This document shows positions 54,297 to 63,373 of a stretch of DNA of 64,000 bases, piece by piece. How positions within the stretch are numbered: position 1 is the stretch's first letter; the number at the start of each line of letters is the position of its first letter. The position numbers were made by a program, and so were the translations under genes. The stretch covers positions 1-64,000 of the forward strand of contig CAWEUI010000001.1 of the NCBI GenBank assembly GCA_963812195.1, read 5' to 3'. The DNA is from ZC4RG30 sp963812195. GTDB taxonomy: Bacteria > Pseudomonadota > Gammaproteobacteria > Steroidobacterales > Steroidobacteraceae. The notes beneath the pieces were generated by a model. The model was given only the letters and a program-made list of their open reading frames with translations, did no database searches and was not told the origin of the DNA.

Positions 54297-55100
54297 ATGA
54301 GCAGCACCTACGAAATCCACGCCATCCGCTACGCGCACCTGGAGCGCACGGCACGCCACAATTTCATCGATGGCGATGCGCACGACGGGCCCATGCCGCT
54401 GGATTACTTCGTGTGGACCATCCGGGGCGGCGGACGCTGCTGGGTGGTGGATACGGGTTTCGACGCGGCCATGGCCGCGCGCCGCGCACGCCAGCTCATC
54501 CGCCCGGTGGATGCCGGATTGCGGGCGGTGGGCATCGACGCGGCCACCGTGCAGGACGTGATCATCAGCCACATGCATTACGACCATGCCGGCAATCACG
54601 AGCTGTTTCCCGCGGCCCGCTACCACGTGCAGGACGAGGAGATGGCCTTCTGCACCGGCCGCGCCATGTGCCACGGCCTGATGCGCGCGCCGTTCGACGC
54701 AGCGGACGTGCAGGCCATGGTCGGGCGGGTGTTCACCGATCGCGTGGTATTCCATGACGGCGACACCGAACTCGCACCGGGCCTGAGCCTGCATCGGGTG
54801 GGCGGACATACCCGCGGCCTGCAGGTGGTGCGCGTTGCCACGCGCCGCGGCTGGGTGGTGCTGGCCTCCGATGCCGCCCACTTCTACGCCAACTGGCGCC
54901 AGCGGCGTCCGTTTCCGATCGTCGAGAACGTCACTGCCTACCTGGAAGCCTTCCGGCGCATCGAAGCGCTGGCGGACTCGCCACGGCATGTCATTCCGGG
55001 GCATGATCCGCGGGTCCTGACCTGCTACCCCCGGGCGCTGCCCGATGTGGCAGATATCGTGCGCCTTGACCTGGATCCGGTTGGCGACCAGGACGCGTAA
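54297..55100 (+). CDS. metallo-beta-lactamase-fold hydrolase, AHL-lactonase-like
   Basis: 267 residues with the zinc motif HMHYDH at 92-97 and HAGN next. The later metal-ligand histidine is GGHTRGLQVV, the bridging aspartate ASDAAHFY, and the final histidine VIPGHDP. The family includes quorum-quenching AHL lactonases and other lactonases. The gene opens the plus-strand block and is divergent from the CrtI-like gene. A lactone intermediate of the pathway is as likely a substrate as an AHL. Confidence 0.88.
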   Translation: MSSTYEIHAIRYAHLERTARHNFIDGDAHDGPMPLDYFVWTIRGGGRCWVVDTGFDAAMAARRARQLIRPVDAGLRAVGIDAATVQDVIISHMHYDHAGNHELFPAARYHVQDEEMAFCTGRAMCHGLMRAPFDAADVQAMVGRVFTDRVVFHDGDTELAPGLSLHRVGGHTRGLQVVRVATRRGWVVLASDAAHFYANWRQRRPFPIVENVTAYLEAFRRIEALADSPRHVIPGHDPRVLTCYPRALPDVADIVRLDLDPVGDQDA

Positions 55101-55133
55101 CTGACATCGACTCGCAACGGGGGCACCGGAGTC

Positions 55134-56030
55134 TTGGAACGTATTGCGTTCATTGGCGTGGGCCGGATGGGCGGCCCGATGGCAGCGCGGCTGCTTGCCG
55201 CAAAGCATGAGGTCACCGTGTTCGACACCAGCCAGGCAGCCGTCCAGGCGCTGGTGCCACAGGGAGCCAGGGCCGCCTCGTCGGCCATCGAGGCCGCGCG
55301 CGGCGCGCAGATCGTCATGGTCAGCCTGCCCTCGCCGGCCATCCTGCGCGCCGTGGCCGCGGACATTGCCACCGTACCGGGTGTTGCCGCCTTCGTGGAC
55401 CTGTCCACTTCCGGCCCGGCTGCCTCGCAGGCGGCCGCGGCCACTCTCGCCACGGCCGGCATCGCCCTGGTGGACGCGCCGGTCTCCGGCGGCGTGAAGG
55501 GCGCCGCGGCCGGGAAGCTGACGCTGATGGTGTCCGGCCAGTCCGCAGCCGTCGACCGCGCGAAGCCGCTGCTGGAGAACTTCGGCCGTGTCATCGTGGT
55601 GGGCGGCAAGCCGGGGCTCGGCCAGACCCTGAAGCTGGCCAACAACCTGATGTCGGCGGCGTCCCTGGCCATTGCCTCGGAAGCCATGGCGATGGGCGTG
55701 AAGGCGGGCCTGGATCCGGCCGTCATGCTGGAGGTGATCAACGCCTCCTCGGGCCGCAACAGCGCCACCCAGGACAAGATTCCCAGGCACGTGCTGAACC
55801 GCAAATTCGATTTCGGCTTCGCCAATGCACTGTCCTTCAAGGACGTGCGGCTGTGCCTGGACGAGGCCGAGGCGCTGGGCGTGCCGATGGTGGTCGGCGC
55901 GGCCGTGCGCCAGATGCTGTCAATCACGCAGCAGGTGTGCGGTCCGGACGCGGACGTCACGGACATGATCAAGGTCGTGGAGAACTGGGCGGGCTGCCGC
56001 ATCGGCAGCGAGGAAGGAGTGAGCAGGTGA
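55134..56030 (+). CDS. 3-hydroxyisobutyrate-dehydrogenase-family oxidoreductase
   Basis: 298 residues; the TTG start gives MERIAFIGVGRMGGPMAARL with the NAD(P) loop GVGRMG. The domain DAPVSGGVKGA and the catalytic lysine in LGQTLKLANNLM are the family marks. It would oxidise a beta-hydroxy acid or reduce the corresponding semialdehyde. Its stop overlaps the CMD gene start (GTGA). Confidence 0.9.
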   Translation: MERIAFIGVGRMGGPMAARLLAAKHEVTVFDTSQAAVQALVPQGARAASSAIEAARGAQIVMVSLPSPAILRAVAADIATVPGVAAFVDLSTSGPAASQAAAATLATAGIALVDAPVSGGVKGAAAGKLTLMVSGQSAAVDRAKPLLENFGRVIVVGGKPGLGQTLKLANNLMSAASLAIASEAMAMGVKAGLDPAVMLEVINASSGRNSATQDKIPRHVLNRKFDFGFANALSFKDVRLCLDEAEALGVPMVVGAAVRQMLSITQQVCGPDADVTDMIKVVENWAGCRIGSEEGVSR

Positions 56031-56413
56031 GCAACGAGAAATTCGAGCGCGGACTGAAGCTGCGCAAGCAGGTACTGGGTGCCGAATACGTGGAAAAGTC
56101 CATGGCGGCGGCGGATGAATTCAGCATGCCCATGCAGGAGCTGTCCACGGAGTACTGCTGGGGCCACGTCTGGACGCGCCCCGGGCTGGCGCTGCGCGAG
56201 CGCAGCCTGATCAACCTCGGCATGATCAGCGCGCTGAACCGCCCACATGAACTCAAGCTGCACATCAAGGCGGCACTGAACAACGGCCTCTCGCGCGACG
56301 AGATTCGCGAAGTACTGCTGCAGGTCGCGGTGTACTGCGGCGTGCCCGCCGGCATCGACAGCACGCGCATCGCGCGCGAGGCCTTCGCCGAAGTCGACGC
56401 GGCAAGGAAGTAA
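56027..56413 (+). CDS. carboxymuconolactone-decarboxylase-like (CMD) protein
   Basis: A 128-residue all-helical CMD-family protein starting at GTG 56027. Family residues are EYCWGHVWTRPGLALRERSLINLGMISALNRPHELKLH and LQVAVYCGVPAG. True 4-carboxymuconolactone decarboxylases (PcaC) have this size and the conserved EYxWGxVW region, so a role in decarboxylating a ring-cleavage lactone is reasonable. Redox-type CMD (AhpD) would need a CxxC, which is absent. Confidence 0.9.
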   Translation: MSNEKFERGLKLRKQVLGAEYVEKSMAAADEFSMPMQELSTEYCWGHVWTRPGLALRERSLINLGMISALNRPHELKLHIKAALNNGLSRDEIREVLLQVAVYCGVPAGIDSTRIAREAFAEVDAARK

Positions 56414-56417
56414 CGCC

Positions 56418-56834
56418 ATGAGCGCCGTCGCGAAGACTCCCCAGGAGCACAAGGTGCTGGACTTCTTCCGCATCCTGTCCAGCGGCGATCTGGAGGCGAT
56501 CCGCGCCACATTGCACGAGGATGCCGAATGGCGCCCGATGGTGCAGAACATTCCCGGTGCCGGCGTGCACCGGCCCCGCGACTACATCGTCGATGAGTTC
56601 CTGGCGCCGGTGCGCGGCATGTTCGTGGCCGGCGACCCGAAGACCACCGTCAACAGGATCCTCTCGGATGGCGACTATGTCATGTGCGAGTCGCGCGCCA
56701 TCGGCAAACTGCCGGACGGCCGCGTGTACGACAACCACTACGCCTGGGCGCTGGAACTGAAGGACGGGCTGATCTGGAGGATTCGCGAATACATGGACAG
56801 CCACTACATCGCCACGCTGTTCGGCGCGGGCTGA
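56418..56834 (+). CDS. NTF2-like (SnoaL/ketosteroid-isomerase-like) protein
   Basis: 138 residues with the cone-shaped NTF2 pattern: KVLDFFRILSSGDLEAIRATLHEDAEW, VRGMFVAGD, GRVYDNHYAWALELKDGLIWRIREYMDSHY. Acidic and histidine residues line the expected pocket. Members isomerise, dehydrate or bind small molecules. It is packed between the CMD and SDR genes (gaps of 4-5 bases). Confidence 0.82.
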   Translation: MSAVAKTPQEHKVLDFFRILSSGDLEAIRATLHEDAEWRPMVQNIPGAGVHRPRDYIVDEFLAPVRGMFVAGDPKTTVNRILSDGDYVMCESRAIGKLPDGRVYDNHYAWALELKDGLIWRIREYMDSHYIATLFGAG

Positions 56835-56839
56835 TCGCG

Positions 56840-57622
56840 ATGGGAACCCTTGCCGACAAGAGCATCATCGTGACCGGCGCGGCTGGCGCCATCGGCTCCG
56901 CCACCGCCGCAGTGCTGGCCCGCGAGGGCGCGCGGCTGATGCTGGTGGACGTCAACGCCAGTGGCCTGGCCGAACAGGAACAGAAGCTGCGTGGCAGCGG
57001 CGCGCAGGTCGTGAGCCAGGCCGCCGATGTCAGCCGCTCGGCAGACGTGCAGGACTTCGTCGCGGCAACGGTGAAGCAGTTTGGCCGCGTCGACGGCCTG
57101 TTCAACAACGCCGGCATCGAGGGCAAGATCGCGCCCACCTGGGAGTATGACGAGGCCGAGTTCGACCATGTCACGCGCGTCAACGTCAACGGCGTGTTCC
57201 TGGGCCTGCGCCATGTACTGCCGCTGATGATCGCCCAGGGCAGCGGCGCCATCGTCAATACCGCTTCCATCGGCAGCGAGCGCGGCCTGGCCGGCGCCTG
57301 TACCTACAACGCCAGCAAGCACGCGGTGGTGGGTCTCACCCGCACCGCCGCCGCCGAGGCCGGCCCCAAGGGTATCCGCGTGAACTGCGTAATGCCCGGC
57401 GTCATCGACACCCCGCTGCTGGAATCGGTGCTCAAGCCCATGTTCGGCGGCGACATCCAGCTGGGCAAGAAGACCCTGGGCAGGATCGCACCGCTGGAGC
57501 GCATCGGTCAGCCGGTGGAAATCGGCGAAGTGGTCGCCTTCCTGCTCTGCGACGCGGCCAGCTTCGTGACCGGTGCGGCCTGGTCCATCGACGGCGGCGC
57601 GCTGTGCACCATCCGCCACTGA
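56840..57622 (+). CDS. short-chain dehydrogenase/reductase
   Basis: A 260-residue classical SDR. The cofactor loop is TGAAGAIG (12-19), the active-site loop NNAGIEG, and the catalytic YNASK lies after the serine of NTASIGSERG. The C-terminal AAWSIDGGAL is normal. It would oxidise or reduce an alcohol/ketone in the pathway. The ATG at 56840 lies 5 bases after the NTF2-like stop. Confidence 0.93.
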   Translation: MGTLADKSIIVTGAAGAIGSATAAVLAREGARLMLVDVNASGLAEQEQKLRGSGAQVVSQAADVSRSADVQDFVAATVKQFGRVDGLFNNAGIEGKIAPTWEYDEAEFDHVTRVNVNGVFLGLRHVLPLMIAQGSGAIVNTASIGSERGLAGACTYNASKHAVVGLTRTAAAEAGPKGIRVNCVMPGVIDTPLLESVLKPMFGGDIQLGKKTLGRIAPLERIGQPVEIGEVVAFLLCDAASFVTGAAWSIDGGALCTIRH

Positions 57623-57657
57623 CACAAGCATAACGACAACAAGTGATCGGGGGACAG

Positions 57658-58875
57658 ATGACCGCCAACAAGAACTACCAGTGGGTGCTGATCAGCATCT
57701 TGAGCATCCACTTCGGGGTGGTGTTCTTCGACCGCAATGCCTTTTCCTTCCTGACACCGTACATCCAGCCCGAGCTGAAACTCTCCCTCACCCAGATCGG
57801 ACTCATCGGCGGGGCCTTTTCCGCGGCGTGGGCGCTGACCGGACTGGTGATGGGCAGCCTGTCGGACCGCTTCGGCCGGCGCAAGGCCATCCTGATCGTG
57901 GCCACCCTGGTGTTCGCGCTGTCCTCGGTGCTGTCCGGCATGGCGCCGACGTTCATCATGATGCTGGGCGCGCGCATGCTGATGGGCGTGGCCGAGGGCG
58001 GCATCATGCCGATCACGCAGACGCTGATCGCCGCCGAGGTTTCGCCGCAGCGGCGCGGCCTTGCGCAGGGCATCACGCAGAACTTCGGCGCCAACCTGCT
58101 GGCCAACAGCCTGGGGCCCATCATCGTGGTGTGGATGGCCGACCACTTCGGCTGGCGGCAGGCCTTCTACCTGGTGGCCTTGCCGGGCTTTCTGATGGCG
58201 TTGCTGATCGCGCTGTTCGTGCGCGAACCACACGACGTGGAGGGCCGCCCGAAGCCATCCTTCGCCGATGCGCTCGGGCTGCTGGCGGATTCGAACATTC
58301 TGGTGTGCGTACTGCTCTCGATCCTGCTGGTGGCCTACTTCGTGATCTGGAGCAACTTCATGCCGTTGTACCTGACAAAGGACAAGGGCTTCAATCCGGC
58401 GACCATGAGCCACATCATGTCCGCCATGGGTTTCGCGTCGATCGCCATCGCCTTCATCGTGCCCGGACTGTCGGACGTGCTGGGCCGCAAACCGGTTGCC
58501 ATCGTCGCCGGAGTGCTCGGCGCCATCATGCCGCTGGGGGCGCTGTGGATCGAATCCAGCTCGGTGCTCCCTTACTACGCGGTATTCGCCGCCGGCGCCG
58601 CGGTGACCGGCGTGTTCCCCATGGCCATGGCCACCATCCCATCGGAAATCGTGCCCCCGCAGCTCACGGCCACTGCCCTGAGCCTGACCATGGGCATCAG
58701 CGAAATCATCGGCGGCGTGGGCGGACCGCCCATCAGCGGGTGGATGGGAGATCGCTTCGGACTGGGCGTGACCATGTGGATCCTCGCCGGCGTGTCGATC
58801 GGCGTGGCCGTGGTCTCGCTGCTGCTGCGTGAGACCGCGCCGACGGTGCTGGCGCGCCGGGCGGCGCGTGCCTGA
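57658..58875 (+). CDS. MFS transporter
   Basis: A 405-residue, 12-helix permease with motif A SLSDRFGRRKAIL, helix-4 GVAEGGIMPITQTLIAAE and the second-half SDVLGRKPVAIV. It resembles aromatic-acid or hexuronate-type symporters. A GGGGG tract lies just before the ATG at 57658; an upstream GTG 57643 is less likely. It is a second inner-membrane entry route, separate from the 39-40 kb transporter. Confidence 0.88.
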   Translation: MTANKNYQWVLISILSIHFGVVFFDRNAFSFLTPYIQPELKLSLTQIGLIGGAFSAAWALTGLVMGSLSDRFGRRKAILIVATLVFALSSVLSGMAPTFIMMLGARMLMGVAEGGIMPITQTLIAAEVSPQRRGLAQGITQNFGANLLANSLGPIIVVWMADHFGWRQAFYLVALPGFLMALLIALFVREPHDVEGRPKPSFADALGLLADSNILVCVLLSILLVAYFVIWSNFMPLYLTKDKGFNPATMSHIMSAMGFASIAIAFIVPGLSDVLGRKPVAIVAGVLGAIMPLGALWIESSSVLPYYAVFAAGAAVTGVFPMAMATIPSEIVPPQLTATALSLTMGISEIIGGVGGPPISGWMGDRFGLGVTMWILAGVSIGVAVVSLLLRETAPTVLARRAARA

Positions 58876-58889
58876 GGCGGACGGCATCG

Positions 58890-60545
58890 ATGAGCGAGAC
58901 GCGCGAATTCGACTACCTCATCATCGGTGCCGGCACGGCCGGCTGCGTGCTGGCCGCGCGTCTGAGCGAAGATCCGGACACCACGGTGTGCCTGCTCGAG
59001 GCCGGGCCGCGCGACACGCACCCCTTCATCCAGGTTCCGGCGCTGGTAGGCGCGGCCATCTCGCGCCGCTCGCTGAACTGGGGCTTCATGACCGAGCCAC
59101 AGGCCCATCTCGACAATCGCCGGATCCCGCTGCCGCGGGGCCGTGTGGTGGGCGGCTCGGGTTCGATCAACGGCATGGCCTACTTCCGCGGCCAGCCGCT
59201 GGACTTCGACGACTGGGCGGCGGCCGGCTGCAAGGGCTGGAGCTGGCCCGAGGTGCTGCCCTACTTCAATCGTTCCGAACACAACCAGGATTTCACCGAC
59301 TCGCCGTACCACGGGCATGGTGGGCCTATCAACGTGCGGCACATCAAGGGCCCGAACAAGCTCAACCAGGCCTTCCTCGCCGCATTCGCCTCGCTGGGCG
59401 AATACCCGGCCTGCGAGGATCTTTCCGGCCCGCGACCGGAAGGCTTCGGGTTGCGCCAGGGAACCATCCGCGATGGGCGCCGTGACTCCACCGCCAACGC
59501 GTTCCTGCATCCGGCGCTGAACCGCCCCAACCTGACGCTGCGGGCCGATGCGCCTGTGGCGCGCATCCTGGTGGAAAGCGGCGCCGCCACCGGTGTGGCC
59601 ATCCGCCCTGTGAGTGCAGGCGGTGAAACCCGCACCTTGCGCGCGCGACGCGAGGTGATCCTGTGCGCCGGCGCCGTGCAGTCGCCGCAGATCCTGATGC
59701 TTTCGGGTATCGGCGACGGCGAGGAACTCGGACACCACGACATCCAGGTGCGCCAGCATCTGCCCGGCGTCGGCGGCAACTATCACGATCACCTGGCCAT
59801 CTCCATCCTGATGGAGACGCGCAATACGCTGTCCTATGGCCTTTCCTTGCGCACCGCGCACCGCGCGCTGTGGAACGCCTTGCAATACGCGCTGTGGCGC
59901 GAAGGGCCGCTGGCCAGCAACCTGTTCGAATCCACGGCGTTCATCCGCACCTCGGCGCAGCAGGATCGTCCCGACCTGCAGATCGTGTTCCAGCCGGCGC
60001 GACGCAATCGCGGCACTTTCCCGCTGCCGCTGGGCCATGGCTTTGCCATCAGCAGCGTCGGGTTGTATCCGAAGAGCCGTGGCCGGGTGCGGCTGGCCAG
60101 TGCGGACCCGACCGCGCCGCCACGCGTGGCGGCCAATTTCCTGTCCGACCCCGCGGACCTGCAGCCGCTGCTGTTCGGATTGAAACTCGCCCGACGGCTG
60201 TTTGCCGCGGACGCGTTCCGCCAGTACGCGGCCATCGAAGTCGCGCCCGGGCCGGACGTCACCGACGATGACGCCCTCACCGCCTACGTGCGACGCATCG
60301 CCGCCTCCGTGCATCACCCGGCAGGCACCTGCCGCATGGGCGTGGACGAGCAGGCGGTGGTCGACCCCGAACTGCGCGTTCGCGGCGTGGCGCGGCTGCG
60401 CGTGGCCGACAACTCGATCTGTCCGCACGTGGTGGGCGGCAACACCAACGCCGGCGTGGTGATGATCGCCGAGAAGGCCGCCGACCTGATCCGCGGCCGT
60501 ACGCCGCCACCTCCCTTCGAGCTGCCTCCCGGAGAGTCCGCATGA
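58890..60545 (+). CDS. GMC-family FAD oxidoreductase (choline-dehydrogenase-like)
   Basis: 551 residues. The FAD loop DYLIIGAGTAGCVLAARLSE (GxGxxG at 13-18) is followed by LLEAGP, and the GMC signature RGRVVGGSGSINGMAYFRG is present. The catalytic histidine region is ASVHHPAGTCRMG and the C-terminal active-site motif is VGGNTNAGVVMIAEKAADLI. GMC enzymes oxidise alcohols to aldehydes. It overlaps the next gene by 4 bases and probably oxidises a benzylic or aliphatic alcohol. Confidence 0.95.
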   Translation: MSETREFDYLIIGAGTAGCVLAARLSEDPDTTVCLLEAGPRDTHPFIQVPALVGAAISRRSLNWGFMTEPQAHLDNRRIPLPRGRVVGGSGSINGMAYFRGQPLDFDDWAAAGCKGWSWPEVLPYFNRSEHNQDFTDSPYHGHGGPINVRHIKGPNKLNQAFLAAFASLGEYPACEDLSGPRPEGFGLRQGTIRDGRRDSTANAFLHPALNRPNLTLRADAPVARILVESGAATGVAIRPVSAGGETRTLRARREVILCAGAVQSPQILMLSGIGDGEELGHHDIQVRQHLPGVGGNYHDHLAISILMETRNTLSYGLSLRTAHRALWNALQYALWREGPLASNLFESTAFIRTSAQQDRPDLQIVFQPARRNRGTFPLPLGHGFAISSVGLYPKSRGRVRLASADPTAPPRVAANFLSDPADLQPLLFGLKLARRLFAADAFRQYAAIEVAPGPDVTDDDALTAYVRRIAASVHHPAGTCRMGVDEQAVVDPELRVRGVARLRVADNSICPHVVGGNTNAGVVMIAEKAADLIRGRTPPPPFELPPGESA

Positions 60546-61417
60546 GTGTCGATACCGTAAAGCACTGGCAGATCGGCGGTGTCACCGTCGCGCGCATCGT
60601 CGAGGTCAACGGCTGGGTGGATGACATCGCCATGCTGTGGGATGACGCCACGCCTCAGGACGTGCAGGGCGTCAAATGGCTGCAACCGCACTTCGCCACG
60701 CCCGAAGGCAAGATGATCATCTCCTTCCAGTGCTTCGTGCTCAGTTCGCGCGGCCGCAACGTGATGATCGACACCTGCATCGGCGCGGACCGTGAACGCG
60801 AGTTCCCGGTGTTCACCAACATGCAGACCACGTTCCTTGAGGACCTGGCCTTCGCGGGCTTTCCGCGCGAGACGATCACCGACGTGCTGTGCACGCACCT
60901 GCACTTCGACCACGTCGGCTGGAACACCCGCAAGGTCAACGGCAAATGGGTGCCCACCTTCCCGCAGGCGCGCTACTACTTCGGACGCAAGGAGTGGGAA
61001 CACTGGAAGCATCTGCGCGAAACCAATGGCTACCACCACATGGCGCACCTGGAAGACGCCATCGACCCGGTGATGGAAGCCGGCCTGGTCGAACTGATCG
61101 ATCCGGATTTCCAGTTGACCGACGAGGTCTCGCTGATCCCGACGCCGGGCCATACCCCCGGACACGTGAGTGTGCTGATCCAGTCACAGGGCCAGAGCGC
61201 GGTGATCACCGGCGATCTGATGCACAATCCCATCCAGATCGCCGTTCCGACCAGGCAGGGGCGCTTCGACATGGACAAGGCGCAGGGCGCGCGTACGCGC
61301 GTGGAGTTCGTCAAGCGCTTCAACGGCGCCGACACACTGGTGATCGGCAGTCATTTCTCCGACCCCAGCTCCGGCCACATCGTGCCGGACGGCGATGCCT
61401 GGAAGCTGAAGGTCTAA
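60542..61417 (+). CDS. metallo-beta-lactamase-fold hydrolase
   Basis: A 291-residue MBL protein with the THLHFDHVGWN zinc motif (H119, H121, D123, H124), PGHTPGHVSV, bridging aspartate in VITGDLMHNP and final histidine in VIGSHFSDPSSGH. It is distinct from the first MBL gene of the block. Such enzymes cleave lactones, thioesters or phosphodiesters. It lies between the GMC oxidoreductase and SDR genes, so a lactone or ester intermediate is plausible. Confidence 0.88.
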   Translation: MSVDTVKHWQIGGVTVARIVEVNGWVDDIAMLWDDATPQDVQGVKWLQPHFATPEGKMIISFQCFVLSSRGRNVMIDTCIGADREREFPVFTNMQTTFLEDLAFAGFPRETITDVLCTHLHFDHVGWNTRKVNGKWVPTFPQARYYFGRKEWEHWKHLRETNGYHHMAHLEDAIDPVMEAGLVELIDPDFQLTDEVSLIPTPGHTPGHVSVLIQSQGQSAVITGDLMHNPIQIAVPTRQGRFDMDKAQGARTRVEFVKRFNGADTLVIGSHFSDPSSGHIVPDGDAWKLKV

Positions 61418-61421
61418 GGGC

Positions 61422-62183
61422 ATGGCCAGCCATCCGGATCTGTCGGGCAAATCCATACTCATCACCGGCGCCGGGCGGGGCCTCGGCAAGGCCATGGCCG
61501 GCAAGCTGGCCGGTTGCGGTGCGCGCCTGGCACTGCTGGATGTGGACGAGGCCACCTGCCGCGCCACCGCCGAAGCCCTGCGCGCGGACGGCGCCGAGGT
61601 GGAGCACTACCAGGTGGATGTCGCCCGCCGCGCCGACTTCCTGGCGGCCGCGGCGGAATTCGCCGGCAACGCCGGGCGCATCGATGCCGTGATCAACAAC
61701 GCCATGCTGCTGCGCTACGAGCCGCTCGAGAAGATCACCGAGGAGACGCTGGCACGCATGACAGCGATCGGCATCCAGGGCAGCATGTGGGGCGCACAGG
61801 CCCTGCTCGCCCATTACGATGCCGCGCAAGGCGGCGCCATCATCAACATGTCCTCGCCGGTGGCCGAGAAGGGTTTCCCCAACACCGCCGCCTACAGCCT
61901 GGTGAAGGGCGCGCTGGCCACCCTCACCAAGGTACTGGCAGCCGAGCTCGGCCCGCGCAATGTGCGCGTCAACGCACTGTCTCCGGGATCGGTGCCCACC
62001 CCCGGCGCGGTGGGCCTGAACAGCCGCGAAGAATACGAGCGGCGCAAGAAGAGCATTCCGTTGCAGCGGCTGGGCAGTGAACAGGACATTGCCGACGCCT
62101 GCGCGTTCCTGCTCAGCGCCGAAGCCTCCTTCATCAACGGCGAGATCCTTCACGTGGACGGCGGCATCAGCGCCGCGGGATAG
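61422..62183 (+). CDS. short-chain dehydrogenase/reductase
   Basis: A 253-residue SDR with cofactor loop TGAGRGLG (15-22), DVARRADF, NNAMLLRYEP, serine NMSSPVAEKGFP and catalytic YSLVK. The usual NNAG is NNAM, a small variation. GEILHVDGGISAAG closes the protein. It lies 4 bases after the MBL gene and 2 bases before the P450 gene. Confidence 0.92.
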   Translation: MASHPDLSGKSILITGAGRGLGKAMAGKLAGCGARLALLDVDEATCRATAEALRADGAEVEHYQVDVARRADFLAAAAEFAGNAGRIDAVINNAMLLRYEPLEKITEETLARMTAIGIQGSMWGAQALLAHYDAAQGGAIINMSSPVAEKGFPNTAAYSLVKGALATLTKVLAAELGPRNVRVNALSPGSVPTPGAVGLNSREEYERRKKSIPLQRLGSEQDIADACAFLLSAEASFINGEILHVDGGISAAG

Positions 62184-62185
62184 TC

Positions 62186-63370
62186 ATGGCAACCGCAATA
62201 CCCGAATACGATATCGACATCTTCAGCCGCGAATCCGTGGTGAATGCCAATGCAGTCGACGATGCGCTGCGCGAGTTCTCGCCGGTGGTGAAACTGCCCG
62301 GCGAGAACGTGCTGATGCTGGCGCGCTTCGAGCACGTCGCGGCGGGCCTGAAGGACTGGCGCACGTTCTCCTCCACCTCGCGCCCCTGGCACGACCCGAA
62401 CTCCGTGCGGCCCGAACTGCTGCTCACCGACGATCCGCCCAAGCACACGCGCGTACGCGCGGTGGTATCCAACGCGCTCTCGCCTGCCGCGTTGAACCGC
62501 ATGGCCGAAGCGTTCCGCGCCGATGCGCGCACCATCCTCACCAATCTCAAGGCGCGCGAGGGCCAGGTCATCGACGGCGTCGGCGATATCACGCAGGCCT
62601 TTGTCTACAAGGTCCTGCCCGACCTGATCGGCCTGCCGCTGGCCGGGCGCGAGCACATGAGCGCCTTCGGCCACATGGTATGGGCCACCATGGGACCCAT
62701 GAACGAGCTGTTCGAGGAAGCCATGCGCGACACCAGCGGCGAGGTCATCACCTGGGCCGGCGGCGTCAGCAAGCGTGAAAATCTCGCCGCCGGCAGCCTC
62801 GGCATGGCCATGTACGAGGCCGCCGACCGTGGCGAGATCACCGCGCAGGAGGCCGAACTGCTGGTGGGCATCCTGCTCTCGGCGGCCGCCGACACCACCG
62901 TGATCACGCTTGCCAACACGTTGCGCGCCTTCAGCGAATTCCCCGGCGAGTTCCAGCGCGTGAAGCAGGACCCCGCGCTGATCAAGGCGGCGTTCGAGGA
63001 AAGCCTGCGCTGGGATTCCCCCTCGCGCATGGCCGGGCGCATCACCACGCGCGACGTGCAGATCGACGACTACCTGATCCCCGAGGGCACCCGTTGTGGA
63101 CTGATGTTTGCCGCCGCCAACCGCGACCCGCGCCGCTGGGAAGACCCGGACCGCTTCGACGTGACCCGCAGGAACGCCGGCCACCTGGGGTTCGGCTTCG
63201 GCGTGCATGCCTGCGTGGGCCGCGTACTGGCACTGCTGGAGGCCGAGGCGCTGTTGGGCGCGGTGGCCGAATCCGTGGCGCGCATCGAACCCGCAGGCGA
63301 GCCCGAGCCGTGGATCACCACCGTCGGGCACGGTCCCATCAAGCTGCCGGTACGTCTGGTCTTCGGCTGA
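62186..63370 (+). CDS. cytochrome P450, CYP199-like
   Basis: A 394-residue soluble P450. The haem cysteine is C343 in HLGFGFGVHACVGRVLA, the K-helix ExxR is E272-R275 (FEESLRWDSPSR), and the I-helix is LLSAAADTTVITLAN with the acid-threonine pair at 236-238. The N-terminal half resembles para-substituted-benzoate P450s (LTDDPPKHTRVRAVVSNALSP). O-demethylation or hydroxylation of a para-methoxy aromatic is the best guess. No ferredoxin or reductase gene lies next to it, so its partners must be encoded elsewhere. Confidence 0.9.
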   Translation: MATAIPEYDIDIFSRESVVNANAVDDALREFSPVVKLPGENVLMLARFEHVAAGLKDWRTFSSTSRPWHDPNSVRPELLLTDDPPKHTRVRAVVSNALSPAALNRMAEAFRADARTILTNLKAREGQVIDGVGDITQAFVYKVLPDLIGLPLAGREHMSAFGHMVWATMGPMNELFEEAMRDTSGEVITWAGGVSKRENLAAGSLGMAMYEAADRGEITAQEAELLVGILLSAAADTTVITLANTLRAFSEFPGEFQRVKQDPALIKAAFEESLRWDSPSRMAGRITTRDVQIDDYLIPEGTRCGLMFAAANRDPRRWEDPDRFDVTRRNAGHLGFGFGVHACVGRVLALLEAEALLGAVAESVARIEPAGEPEPWITTVGHGPIKLPVRLVFG

Positions 63371-63373
63371 CGT

